DNA from: DASPTB01 sp035623615
Lineage (GTDB): Bacteria > Actinomycetota > UBA4738
Assembly (NCBI GenBank): GCA_035623615.1
Contig: DASPTB010000286.1
Location: 1 to 19,071, forward strand
Direction of reading: 5' to 3'
Length of the DNA: 19,071 nucleotides
Shown here: in pieces, positions 1 to 6,569 of the stretch
Layout: each line of letters starts with the position of its first letter
How positions within the stretch are numbered: the stretch's first letter is position 1
Notes under the pieces: model-generated
Told to the model about the DNA's origin: nothing
What the model saw: the letters and a program-made list of their open reading frames with translations, nothing else
Database searches by the model: none
Translations under genes and position numbers: made by a program

Positions 1-138
1 GCCGATCCTGAGCGTCCCGCCCTCTTTGACGGTCGAGCCGGAGCTGCCGCCCGATCCGCCGCTCGAGCCGCCGCCACAGGCGGCGCCCAGCAGTGCGATG
101 GCGACGAGCGCGCCGGAGATTCGAAGCCGACCTCTCAT
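1..138 (-). CDS. Lipoprotein N-terminus, probable ABC transporter solute-binding protein (partial)
   Basis: Only the first 46 codons lie in the window; the gene continues off the left edge. The translation starts MRGRLRISGALVAIALLGAAC: a short basic n-region, a hydrophobic stretch and a lipobox-like LGAAC with the modifiable Cys at residue 21. A Gly/Ser-rich linker follows (residues 22-35), then KEGGTLRIG. A lipid-anchored Gly/Ser tether leading into GGTLRIG is typical of family 5 (peptide/nickel type) substrate-binding proteins of actinobacteria, where that strand opens the mature domain. The start is fixed by a strong AGGAGG Shine-Dalgarno just upstream (about 145-150 on the other strand). 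It is divergent from the pirin gene. Lipoprotein is well supported; the transporter family rests on about ten residues and is an inference. Confidence 0.7.
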   Translation of the reverse strand, partial: MRGRLRISGALVAIALLGAACGGGSSGGSGGSSGSTVKEGGTLRIG

Positions 139-344
139 GTCTCTCCTCCTCATCGGGGGATCCTCCCCGCAAGGCTGTACGAGAACCGGCCGGTGGTCGG
201 ATTACCCCGCCACGGCCCGCCGGGTAGCCCCCCTGACCCGGCGCCGCAGTCTCCGACCCCGGCTCAGAGGCTGTCAAGTCGGGCCATGGCCGGACTCGGG
301 TGCCGACTGGCGGCGGCATAGGGTTGTCTGCGAAGGGAGAGCCC

Positions 345-1070
345 ATGATCGTCGTGCGCCGGGACCCCGAGATCCACGACACGGAAGGCGGCTGGTTCCG
401 CGCCCGCTGGCACTTCTCGTTCGACGACTACTACGACCCGGCGTGGACGCAGTTCGGATCGCTGCGCGTCTTCAACGACGACCGCTTGATCCCCGGAGCC
501 ATCTGGCCTCTGCACCCTCACCGCGACGTCGAGGGGCTCACGTACGTGGTCGAGGGCGTCTTCCGCCACGCGGACGACATCGACCGCGACGAGGAGCTGC
601 CGCTCCTCCCGGCGGGCTCGGTCCAGCGCATGACGCTCGGGTCGGGCGCGTGGCACTCCGAGCAGAACGGGTCGCAGACCGAGCCGATGCGGTTCATCCA
701 GATCTGGATCCTGCCGGCCGAGTCGGGCCTGCCGCCGTCGGTCGAGCAGCGCGTGTTCACAACCGAGGAACGAACGAATCGGCTGCTGCGGGTCATCTCG
801 GGTCCGGCACGAGCAGGCGACAGCGTCCTGGTGCACCAGGACGCGGCGGTCTACGTCTCGCGGCTGGAGCCGGGCGTCGCGGCAACGCACGAGTTCGAAC
901 CCGGCAGGGGCGGCTACCTGTACGTGATCGAGGGCGACGTGACGTGCAGTGGAGAGTCGCTCGGGACGGGCGACGCGATGAAGGTCTGGGAGGAGCCGTC
1001 GGTCGCACTCGATGCCCGCACGACGAGCGAACTGATCATGGTCGAAGTCCGCGTCGGCGACGAGCCGTAG
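345..1070 (+). CDS. Pirin family protein (YhhW-like bicupin)
   Basis: A 241-residue protein of the pirin/YhhW (quercetinase-type) family, a two-domain cupin that binds one metal ion, usually iron, in the N-terminal barrel. The metal ligands are visible: H57 and H59 in HPHRD, then H104 and E106 in GAWHSEQN. The stretches EGLTYVVEGVFRH, PAGSVQRMTLGSGAWHSEQN and RFIQIWILP follow the family order, and the length matches the usual 230-240 residues. I chose the ATG at 345 because AGGGAGA lies directly in front of it and the family start (basic residues, then a W-F-rich strand) begins there; an upstream ATG at 300 would add 15 unlikely residues. Family members are reported as quercetin dioxygenases or as regulators that bind other proteins; which applies here cannot be told. 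It ends 9 nt from the convergent lyase gene. Confidence 0.9.
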   Translation: MIVVRRDPEIHDTEGGWFRARWHFSFDDYYDPAWTQFGSLRVFNDDRLIPGAIWPLHPHRDVEGLTYVVEGVFRHADDIDRDEELPLLPAGSVQRMTLGSGAWHSEQNGSQTEPMRFIQIWILPAESGLPPSVEQRVFTTEERTNRLLRVISGPARAGDSVLVHQDAAVYVSRLEPGVAATHEFEPGRGGYLYVIEGDVTCSGESLGTGDAMKVWEEPSVALDARTTSELIMVEVRVGDEP

Positions 1071-1079
1071 CGTCCCCGG

Positions 1080-1994
1080 TCAGCGGGGAGCCGGCCCCGC
1101 CGTGACGAGACGTCCCGGCACGGCGTGCCCCACCAGATCGCCGACGAGCCTCGCGGCGTCGAGCGCCGCGCCGAGGTCGACGCCGGTCTCGACGCCCATC
1201 TCCCCGAGCAGCCAGGCCAGATCCTCGGTCGGCACATTCCCGCCGGCGTCCGGCGCGAACGGGGAACCACCGAGTCCCCCGGCGCTCGCGTCGAACTCGG
1301 TCACGCCTGCCTGCAGAGCGGCGAGCACGTTCGCCATCGCCGTCCCCCGGTTGTCGTGGAAGTGCAGGTTGAGCCGGACCTGCGGGAAGCGCTCGGCGAA
1401 CCGCTCGACCAGGTGCCAGACGCTGCGGGGGGTGGCCGCGCCTGCGGTATCGCCGAGCGAGATCGCCACGGCTCCCGCGTCGAGCATGCGGGCGGCGAGG
1501 ACGACGACGGCGTCGGGATCCACGCGGCCCTGGTACGGGTCGCCGAACGCGGCCGACACGGTCACCTCCACGGGGATCTCGGCGTCGGCGCCGACGGCGA
1601 GCACGTCGCGCACGTCGAGGACCGACTCCTCGACCGTCTTGCCGAGGTTCGCTCCGTTGTAGCCGTCGGATGCGGCCAGGAACGCTTGGAGCGAAGCGAA
1701 TCCGCCCGCCTCGGCGGCCGCCTCGGCGCCCCGGCGGTTGGGCACGAGGGCCGAGTACGCCACGGCGTCCGCGCGGTCGATGCGGGCCCACACCTGCGCC
1801 GGCTCGGCCATCGCCGGGACTGCGCGCGGCGAGACGAACGACACGGCCTCGACCTTGCGGACACCCGTACGGGACACGGCGTCGATGAATCGGACGCGGT
1901 CCTCGATCGCGAGCGGATGCTCGGCCTGCAGGCCGTCCCGCGGCCCGACCTCGCGGATCGTCACGCTCGCCGGCAGGTTCAGCTGCCCGTCCAC
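1080..1994 (-). CDS. HMG-CoA lyase-like protein (catalytic Cys position is Ser)
   Basis: A 304-residue TIM-barrel protein of the HMGL-like family, closest in motif order to hydroxymethylglutaryl-CoA lyase, which splits HMG-CoA into acetoacetate and acetyl-CoA at the end of leucine breakdown. Visible: REVGPRDGLQ with the catalytic Arg19 and metal-binding Asp20, SFVSP, the metal-ligand pair HFH (H211, H213), and a GGLGGSPFAP signature with Asn253 nine residues after the Ser. The signature normally reads GGLGGCP; the active-site Cys is Ser244 here (TCC). A second usual Cys, in the segment GCP(Y/F)EG, is Asp152 (FGDPYQG). The GTG start overlaps the upstream hydratase gene by 16 nt and has CGGGAG in front, so translation is probably coupled. 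It is the last gene of the operon. A sister lyase of another substrate is possible. Confidence 0.8.
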   Translation of the reverse strand: MDGQLNLPASVTIREVGPRDGLQAEHPLAIEDRVRFIDAVSRTGVRKVEAVSFVSPRAVPAMAEPAQVWARIDRADAVAYSALVPNRRGAEAAAEAGGFASLQAFLAASDGYNGANLGKTVEESVLDVRDVLAVGADAEIPVEVTVSAAFGDPYQGRVDPDAVVVLAARMLDAGAVAISLGDTAGAATPRSVWHLVERFAERFPQVRLNLHFHDNRGTAMANVLAALQAGVTEFDASAGGLGGSPFAPDAGGNVPTEDLAWLLGEMGVETGVDLGAALDAARLVGDLVGHAVPGRLVTAGPAPR

Positions 1995-2764
1995 CGCGGC
2001 TCCCGCTTCTCGCCCCACGCCGCGATGCCCTCTGCGCGGTCGGCCGAGTCGAGCGCCGCGCGCCACGCGGCGTCTTCGATGTCGACCCCGTCGGGCAGCG
2101 GCGTCCCGAACCCGGCGTCGACGGCCGACTTCGCATGGCGCACGGCGACCGGGGACGCGCGCACGATCTGTCCTGCGAGCTCGGCCGTGGCCTCGGCCAG
2201 CTCCTCTCGGGGAACGACGCGGTTCGCCACGCCCCACGCGAGCGCCTCCTCGACCGGCAGGCGCCGGCCGGTGAAGATCAGCTCCTTTGCTCGCGCCACC
2301 CCACAGCGTCGCGCGAGTAGCTGCGTGCCGCCGCCGCCGGGCACGAGCCCGACCGTCGCCTCGGGCAGGCCGAACACGGCGTCGTCGCCCGCCACGACCA
2401 GGTCGCAGGAGAGGGCCAACTCGAATCCGCCGCCGAGCGCGTAGCCGAAGACCGACGCGATCGTGGGAACCGGTGCGTCGCGCACCGCGGCGAACATGGC
2501 CCGGATTCGCTCGCGGTTGTCCATCCACCCCTCGCGGTCGAGGCGACCTCGCTCCTTGAGATCGGCGCCGACGCAGAACGCCCGCTCGCCGGCCGCCGCG
2601 AGGACGGCCACCCGCAGGGAGCCGTCGCCGGCCGCCTCGCGGAAGGCAACCTCGATCTCGGTCGCCATGGCGCCCGAGATCGCGTTCAGCGCCTCCGGGC
2701 GCTGCAGGGTGACCGTCGCGACGCCATCCTCGATCCGGCTCTGCACGAACGGCACGGCCGTCAC
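1979..2764 (-). CDS. Enoyl-CoA hydratase/isomerase family protein (possible 3-methylglutaconyl-CoA hydratase)
   Basis: A 261-residue crotonase-fold protein. The oxyanion-hole segments are present (RAFCVGADLKER near 61-72; GYALGGGFELALSCD near 107-121), as are both acid/base glutamates of true hydratases, E115 (GGGFE) and E135 (FGLPEATVGL), followed by PGGGGTQLLAR. A hydratase activity is therefore likely, unlike crotonases that lost one Glu. Between a carboxyltransferase and an HMG-CoA-lyase-like gene, the natural role is hydration of 3-methylglutaconyl-CoA to HMG-CoA (LiuC/AUH step); this comes from context, not from specific residues. The GTG start shares a GTGA 4-nt overlap with the stop of the carboxyltransferase, a standard coupling arrangement. 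A general fatty-acid enoyl-CoA hydratase remains possible. Confidence 0.9.
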   Translation of the reverse strand: MTAVPFVQSRIEDGVATVTLQRPEALNAISGAMATEIEVAFREAAGDGSLRVAVLAAAGERAFCVGADLKERGRLDREGWMDNRERIRAMFAAVRDAPVPTIASVFGYALGGGFELALSCDLVVAGDDAVFGLPEATVGLVPGGGGTQLLARRCGVARAKELIFTGRRLPVEEALAWGVANRVVPREELAEATAELAGQIVRASPVAVRHAKSAVDAGFGTPLPDGVDIEDAAWRAALDSADRAEGIAAWGEKREPRWTGS

Positions 2765-4308
2765 ACCGGAGGGACGCCGTGGCGCCGGTCGCTGAAGGAG
2801 CGCTCCTTGCCGCTCGCATACGCGAGGCGACGCGCGATCTCGGCGCGCAGCTCGTCGGGCTGCACCACGACGTCGACAACGTTCTCGCTCGCGAGGTGCA
2901 GCAGGTCGATGTCGCGCTCGTACTCGGCTCGCCGCTCGGCGACGAATCGCGCGCGGTCGTGCGGGTCGTCGATGCCCTGGATCGTGTTGTAGTACACGGC
3001 GTTGACGGCGGGCTCGGGACCCATGACCGCGATGCGCGCGGTCGGGAGCGCGATGGTCGCGTCGGGCTCGAACCCCGGCCCGGCCATCGCGTACAGGCCG
3101 GCGCCGTAGGCCTTGCGCACGATCACACAGATCTTCGGAACGGTCGCCTCGCTGACGGCCGTGATCATCTTGGCGCCGTGGCGGATGATGCCCTGGCGTT
3201 CAACCTCGGTGCCGACCATGAAGCCGGGCACGTCGGCGAGGAAGACCAGCGGGATGCTGAACGCATCGGCGAGCCAGACGAACCGTGCCACCTTGTCGGC
3301 GGAGTCGACGAAGAGCACGCCGCCCTTGTGGCCCGGCTGGTTCGCGACGATGCCGACGGGCTGCCCCTCGATCCGGCCGAGACCGCAGACGACCTCCTTC
3401 GCGAACTCGGGCTTCAACTCGAAGAACGACGAGTCGTCGACGATGCCGGCGATCAGCGCGTACACGTCGAAGGGCCGCGACTCGTCCTCGGGAACGAGGC
3501 CGGCGAGCGGTCCCCGATAGGCGGGCGGGCCCGCTTCGGCACGAGGCGGCTCGCCGCGCCAGTTCTGCGGGAAGTACGCCAGATACGCGCGCGCGGCCTC
3601 GATCGCCGCCTTGTCGTCGGGCACCAGCAGGTCGCCGCTGCCCGAGACCTCGCAGTGCATCCGCGCCCCGCCCATCTCCTCGAGCGTGACCTTCTCGCCG
3701 ATGACCTCCTCGGCCATGCGGGGCGACCCCAGGTACATGGACGCGTTGTGCTCGACCATGAACGTGACGTCGCAGAACGCGGGGATGTAGGCGCCGCCGG
3801 CCGCGCTCGGGCCGAACAGACAGCAGATCTGCGGGATCTGCCCCGATGCCTTCACCTGCGTGTGGAAGATCCTGCCCGCCCCGCGGCGTCCCGGGAACAT
3901 CGCGACCTGGTCGGTGATCCGCGCGCCGGCGGAGTCGACGAGGTAGACGATCGGGATCTCGCGCTCCCGCGCGGCCTCGATGATCCGGATGATCTTCTCG
4001 ACCGTGCGCGCGCCCCACGACCCGGCCTTGACCGTGGAGTCGTTCGCCATGACGGCCACGGGGCGCCCTCCGATGCGGCCGATCCCGGTCACCACCGCGT
4101 CGGCCGGGAGGTCGCCGGCGAGCGCGTTCGTCAGCAGCCCGTCCTCCGCGAAGTCGTCGGCGTCGTCGAGCAGCAACCGGAGGCGCTCCCGGGCGAAGAG
4201 TTTGCCGTGCTCGGCGAGCTTGTCGTGGTACTTCTGCGCCCCCCCGAGCCGTGCCCGCTCGTTCGCGGCGCCGACCGACTCGCGCTCCGGTCCCGGCTCG
4301 TCGACCAC
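2761..4308 (-). CDS. Acyl-CoA carboxylase beta subunit (carboxyltransferase), possibly methylcrotonyl-CoA specific
   Basis: A 515-residue carboxyltransferase that moves CO2 from biotin to an acyl-CoA; length and layout match PccB/MccB/AccD-type subunits. Recognisable pieces in order: GGAQKYHDKLAEHGKLFARE near the N-terminus, VYLVDSAGARI (121-131), FGPSAAGGAYIPAFCD (165-180) with the oxyanion glycines, MGGARMHCEVSG, then in the second half NQPGHKGGVLFVDSADK, FLADVPGFMVG, RKAYGAGLYAM and ARIAVMGPEPAVNAVYYN. Substrate choice cannot be read from sequence. The downstream hydratase and lyase-like gene suggest 3-methylcrotonyl-CoA (LiuB role), but the biotin-carboxylase/carrier subunit is not nearby. 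The start is taken as the GTG at 4308. It has no Shine-Dalgarno but TAGACT ends 7 nt before it, fitting a leaderless mRNA; the family N-terminus begins about 20 residues later. Confidence 0.9.
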   Translation of the reverse strand: MVDEPGPERESVGAANERARLGGAQKYHDKLAEHGKLFARERLRLLLDDADDFAEDGLLTNALAGDLPADAVVTGIGRIGGRPVAVMANDSTVKAGSWGARTVEKIIRIIEAAREREIPIVYLVDSAGARITDQVAMFPGRRGAGRIFHTQVKASGQIPQICCLFGPSAAGGAYIPAFCDVTFMVEHNASMYLGSPRMAEEVIGEKVTLEEMGGARMHCEVSGSGDLLVPDDKAAIEAARAYLAYFPQNWRGEPPRAEAGPPAYRGPLAGLVPEDESRPFDVYALIAGIVDDSSFFELKPEFAKEVVCGLGRIEGQPVGIVANQPGHKGGVLFVDSADKVARFVWLADAFSIPLVFLADVPGFMVGTEVERQGIIRHGAKMITAVSEATVPKICVIVRKAYGAGLYAMAGPGFEPDATIALPTARIAVMGPEPAVNAVYYNTIQGIDDPHDRARFVAERRAEYERDIDLLHLASENVVDVVVQPDELRAEIARRLAYASGKERSFSDRRHGVPPV

Positions 4309-4321
4309 GTGCCAGAGTCTA
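4309..4321 (-). promoter_or_regulatory. Candidate leaderless promoter -10 box for the carboxylase operon
   Basis: TAGACT (4321-4316 on the minus strand) is followed by 7 nt and then the GTG start at 4308, the spacing expected when transcription begins on the start codon. There is no Shine-Dalgarno. A TTGCAG lies further upstream but with about 21 nt spacing, so the -35 is doubtful. Confidence 0.45.
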
Positions 4322-4379
4322 ATCCGGTGTCGAAACAGGTCCCTGCAAGACGCGGGCTCGTCGGCACCCGGGGCGCGGG

Positions 4380-4964
4380 TTACGCCGGGAGGAGCTTCGC
4401 CAGGATCCGGGAGAGCTCGTCGAGGTCGTCGGAGGACAGCCGGCTCGTGAAATGGTCGCGGACGCCGCGAAGGTGGGTCCGGGAGGCGGTTCGCAGTCGC
4501 TCGTAGCCCGCGTCGGTGAGCACGGCGTACACGCCCCGGCCGTCGCTCTTGCACGTCCTGCGCTCCACGAGCCCCTCTGATTCGAGCCGGTCCACCAGGC
4601 GGGTCATCCCGCTGCGGCTGAGGAGGGCTCGTTCCGCGATGTCGGACATTCGCAGGGCGTGCTCGGGCGCCCAGGAAAGGAGCAGCAGGACCTCGTAGGA
4701 GCCCAGGGGGAGTTGCTGCTCGCGCGTCAGCTCCGCGTCGAGCGTGCCCGTCACCGAGCGATGCGAGCGCAGGAACGCCTGCCACGCCCGAAGCTCGCCG
4801 TCACTCAACCGTTCGGCCGGCACGTTGGGGAGGGTAGCCGCCGCCGCGGGAGCGCCGCAAGCGTCATCCCCGACTCGGTCGGCCTCGTCCGGGAAGCGGC
4901 ATTCGCCCATCTCGGGGGCCGGTTCGGCGAGATCGGTCGCCGCGGGATCGAGTTCGCTGGTCAT
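4380..4964 (-). CDS. MarR family transcriptional regulator
   Basis: A 194-residue protein whose C-terminal about 140 residues form a MarR winged helix. Helices start near residue 53 (LSDGELRAWQAFLRSH), the PLGSYEVLLLLSWAPEHALRMSDIAERALLSRSGMTRLVDRL segment (86-127) is the HTH, and RRTCKSDGRGVYAVLT (135-150) is the beta wing with its usual D-x-R. The first 50 residues are an acidic, probably disordered extension that MarR proteins normally lack, with Cys at 22 and 36. It is kept because the ATG at 4964 has GGGAAGAGAG directly in front. The gene is divergent from yceI across 148 nt that carry two matching palindromes, so it probably represses yceI and itself. It also lies 71 nt upstream of the carboxylase operon on the same strand, so read-through is possible. 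Ligand unknown. Confidence 0.9.
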   Translation of the reverse strand: MTSELDPAATDLAEPAPEMGECRFPDEADRVGDDACGAPAAAATLPNVPAERLSDGELRAWQAFLRSHRSVTGTLDAELTREQQLPLGSYEVLLLLSWAPEHALRMSDIAERALLSRSGMTRLVDRLESEGLVERRTCKSDGRGVYAVLTDAGYERLRTASRTHLRGVRDHFTSRLSSDDLDELSRILAKLLPA

Positions 4965-4998
4965 CTCTCTTCCCAGAAACCACGGCCCGGCCGGGAAT

Positions 4999-5012
4999 AT
5001 TGCACTCGCAAT
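4999..5012. promoter_or_regulatory. MarR operator, site 1 (ATTGC-N4-GCAAT)
   Basis: A perfect inverted repeat with 5-bp arms ATTGC/GCAAT and a 4-nt centre lies in the marR-yceI divergent spacer. Site 2 has the same architecture (RTTGC-N4-GCAAY), centre 27 bp away. Size and symmetry fit a MarR dimer site. Confidence 0.65.
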
Positions 5013-5025
5013 CATTGTCTCAACG

Positions 5026-5039
5026 GTTGCGTATGCAAC
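5026..5039. promoter_or_regulatory. MarR operator, site 2 (GTTGC-N4-GCAAC)
   Basis: A second perfect inverted repeat, GTTGC GTAT GCAAC, shares the TTGC-N4-GCAA core of site 1. It is nearer yceI and about 74 nt upstream of the yceI start. On the minus strand TTGAGA (5024-5019) and an AATATT about 16 nt further lie across site 1, so the marR promoter itself may be covered by the sites. Confidence 0.65.
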
Positions 5040-5112
5040 GGTCGAAGGGACTGCCCGAGCCAGCGGCCCGGGAGCCGAGGGGCCCTCAGGAAGGGCTCGG
5101 AAGGAGGACGAC

Positions 5113-5676
5113 ATGACCGAGACGCTCACGCTGCCGCGGACGGATGAGGTCGCGGGAACCTGGTCGATCGACCAGTCCCACTCGAACGCCGCGTTCGCGG
5201 TGAAGTACATGATGGTCTCGACGGTGCGTGGCCGCTTCGACAACGTGACCGGGACGGTGACGCTCGCCGACAGGATCGAGGACTCCACGATCGACGTCAC
5301 GCTGGACGTCGCGAGCATCTCGACGCACGACGAGCGTCGCGACGGACACCTGAAGTCCCCCGACTTCTTCGACGTCGAGAACCACCCGGAGATGACCTTC
5401 ACGAGCACGAAGATCGAGCGGACCTCCGACGACACCGGGAAGGTGACGGGAGACCTGACGATCCGCGGCGTGGCCCGGCCGGTCGTCCTCGACGTGCGGT
5501 TCGAGGACTGGACCTCGAACGACCTGTGGGGCAAGGCTCGCATCGGGTTCACGGCGAGGACCTCGATCAGCCGGAAGGACTGGGACCTGAACTGGAACCA
5601 GGTGCTCGAGACCGGTGGCGTCCTCGTGGGCGACCGCGTCGACATCGACCTCGACGTTCAGCTCACCAAGGGATAA
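5113..5676 (+). CDS. YceI family lipid-binding protein
   Basis: A 187-residue protein of the YceI family, an extended lipocalin-like beta barrel that binds polyisoprenoid or other amphiphilic chains. Seen: GTWSIDQSHSNAAFAVKYMM at 15-34, VRGRFDNVTGTVTL, then the conserved HDERRDGHLKSPDFFDVENHPEMTF block, GDLTIRGVARPVVLDV, and KARIGFTARTSISRKDWDLNWN near the end. There is no signal peptide, so unlike E. coli YceI it is predicted cytosolic, which is usual for the actinobacterial form. The start is set by a perfect AAGGAGG (5101-5107). It is divergent from the MarR gene with paired operators between them, so it is probably derepressed by the MarR ligand. It converges on fabI across a strong hairpin. 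Confidence 0.93.
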   Translation: MTETLTLPRTDEVAGTWSIDQSHSNAAFAVKYMMVSTVRGRFDNVTGTVTLADRIEDSTIDVTLDVASISTHDERRDGHLKSPDFFDVENHPEMTFTSTKIERTSDDTGKVTGDLTIRGVARPVVLDVRFEDWTSNDLWGKARIGFTARTSISRKDWDLNWNQVLETGGVLVGDRVDIDLDVQLTKG

Positions 5677-5690
5677 GGCGGCAGGCATTC

Positions 5691-5725
5691 GGAGGGCCGG
5701 GGCCGCGTGGCGGCCCGGGCCCTCC
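5691..5725. terminator. Long GC-rich hairpin between convergent yceI and fabI
   Basis: Arms of 16 nt (5691-5706 and 5710-5725) pair with a single mismatch around a GTG loop. The hairpin sits 14 nt after the yceI stop and 15 nt beyond the fabI stop on the other strand. There is no proper T tract, only TCCTCTTTC after it on the plus strand. It probably acts as a bidirectional terminator, as is usual for GC-rich genomes. Confidence 0.6.
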
Positions 5726-5740
5726 GCGCGTGGTCCTCTT

Positions 5741-6559
5741 TCAGCCGGTCGTTCCGTCCTCGCTGTTCGCCTCGTCTTGCGCGGGGCGAAGCGCCGCGCC
5801 GATCGCGTGGTACCCGCCGTCGACGTGGACGATCTCGCCGGTGATGCCGGCGGACCAGTCCGACAGCAGGAACGCGATCGCGCGCGCGACGGGCTCGGGA
5901 TCGGTCGTGTCCCAGCCGAGCGGCGCACGTTCGGCCCACGAGTCGGCGAGCGTCTGGAAGCCCGGGATGCCCTTGGCCGCGATCGTGCGCAGCGGGCCGG
6001 CCGAGACGCAGTTCACGCGGACCCCCTTGGGGCCGAGGTCGCGGGCGAGATACCGCATCGTGGCCTCGAGGCCCGCCTTGGCGACGCCCATCCAGTCGTA
6101 AAGGGGCCAGGCGACGGCCGCGTCGAAGTCGAGGCCGACGATGGCGCCGCCGGACGCTTCCATCAACGGGAGAAGTCCCGCCGCGAGCGCCTTGAGCGAG
6201 AATGCGCTCGTCTGGACGGCCGTCGCCACACTGTCCCACTCCGTGTGGAGGAAGTTTCCTCCGAGCGCGTCCTCCGGAGCGAAGGCGATCGCGTGCAGCG
6301 CGCCGTCGACGCGCCCCCAGCGCTTGCCGAGCTCCTCGGCCACGGCCTCGATGTGATCGGGTTGGTTGACGTCCATCTCCAGGACGTCCGGTGGCGCGGG
6401 CAGCCTGCGCGCCGTCTTCTCGGTAAGGCCGAGCCCCCGGCCGAAGCCGGTGAGGACGACCTCGGCGCCGGCCTCCTGCGCGATCCGTGCGGAGTCGAAC
6501 GCGATGCTGGCAGGGGTGAGAACCCCCGTGATCAGCAGCTTCTTTCCCTCCAGCAGCAT
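5741..6559 (-). CDS. fabI: Enoyl-[acyl-carrier-protein] reductase, NADH (FabI/InhA type)
   Basis: A 272-residue short-chain dehydrogenase-fold enoyl-ACP reductase that performs the last reduction in each type II fatty-acid elongation round in the cytosol. The start LLEGKKLLITGVLTPASIAF has the ENR-type nucleotide loop (like GIITDSSIAF of InhA) rather than the classical TGxxxGIG. The catalytic pair is in YDWMGVAKAGLEA: Tyr, six residues, Lys. RYLARDLGPKGVRVNCVSAGPLRTIAAKGIPGF is the substrate-loop region and HVDGGYH closes the domain. The last 15 residues are a polar tail of no known role. The gene starts 10 nt after the MBL-fold gene and has no Shine-Dalgarno; TAGACT stands 7 nt before the ATG, but its TAG is also the stop codon of the gene before, so this may be coincidence. 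It is probably in an operon with the two upstream genes. Confidence 0.93.
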   Translation of the reverse strand: MLLEGKKLLITGVLTPASIAFDSARIAQEAGAEVVLTGFGRGLGLTEKTARRLPAPPDVLEMDVNQPDHIEAVAEELGKRWGRVDGALHAIAFAPEDALGGNFLHTEWDSVATAVQTSAFSLKALAAGLLPLMEASGGAIVGLDFDAAVAWPLYDWMGVAKAGLEATMRYLARDLGPKGVRVNCVSAGPLRTIAAKGIPGFQTLADSWAERAPLGWDTTDPEPVARAIAFLLSDWSAGITGEIVHVDGGYHAIGAALRPAQDEANSEDGTTG

Positions 6560-6569
6560 GGCGGGGAGT

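Noticed and set aside
139..344. Possible RNA gene or riboswitch in the divergent spacer before the pirin gene
   Set aside because: Apart from short GC palindromes and a weak TAGGGT (319-324), I see no conserved fold; it looks like an ordinary promoter spacer.
1080..2879. A single 599-codon minus-strand frame that would fuse a hydratase-region peptide to the lyase
   Set aside because: The hydratase is coded in another frame with its own overlapping start and stop, so the upstream part of the long frame is not real.
2779..4506. Long plus-strand open frame (575 codons) opposite the carboxyltransferase
   Set aside because: Its translation is low-complexity Arg/Asp/Leu/Gly typical of the antisense of a GC-rich gene, while the minus strand shows a full family domain.
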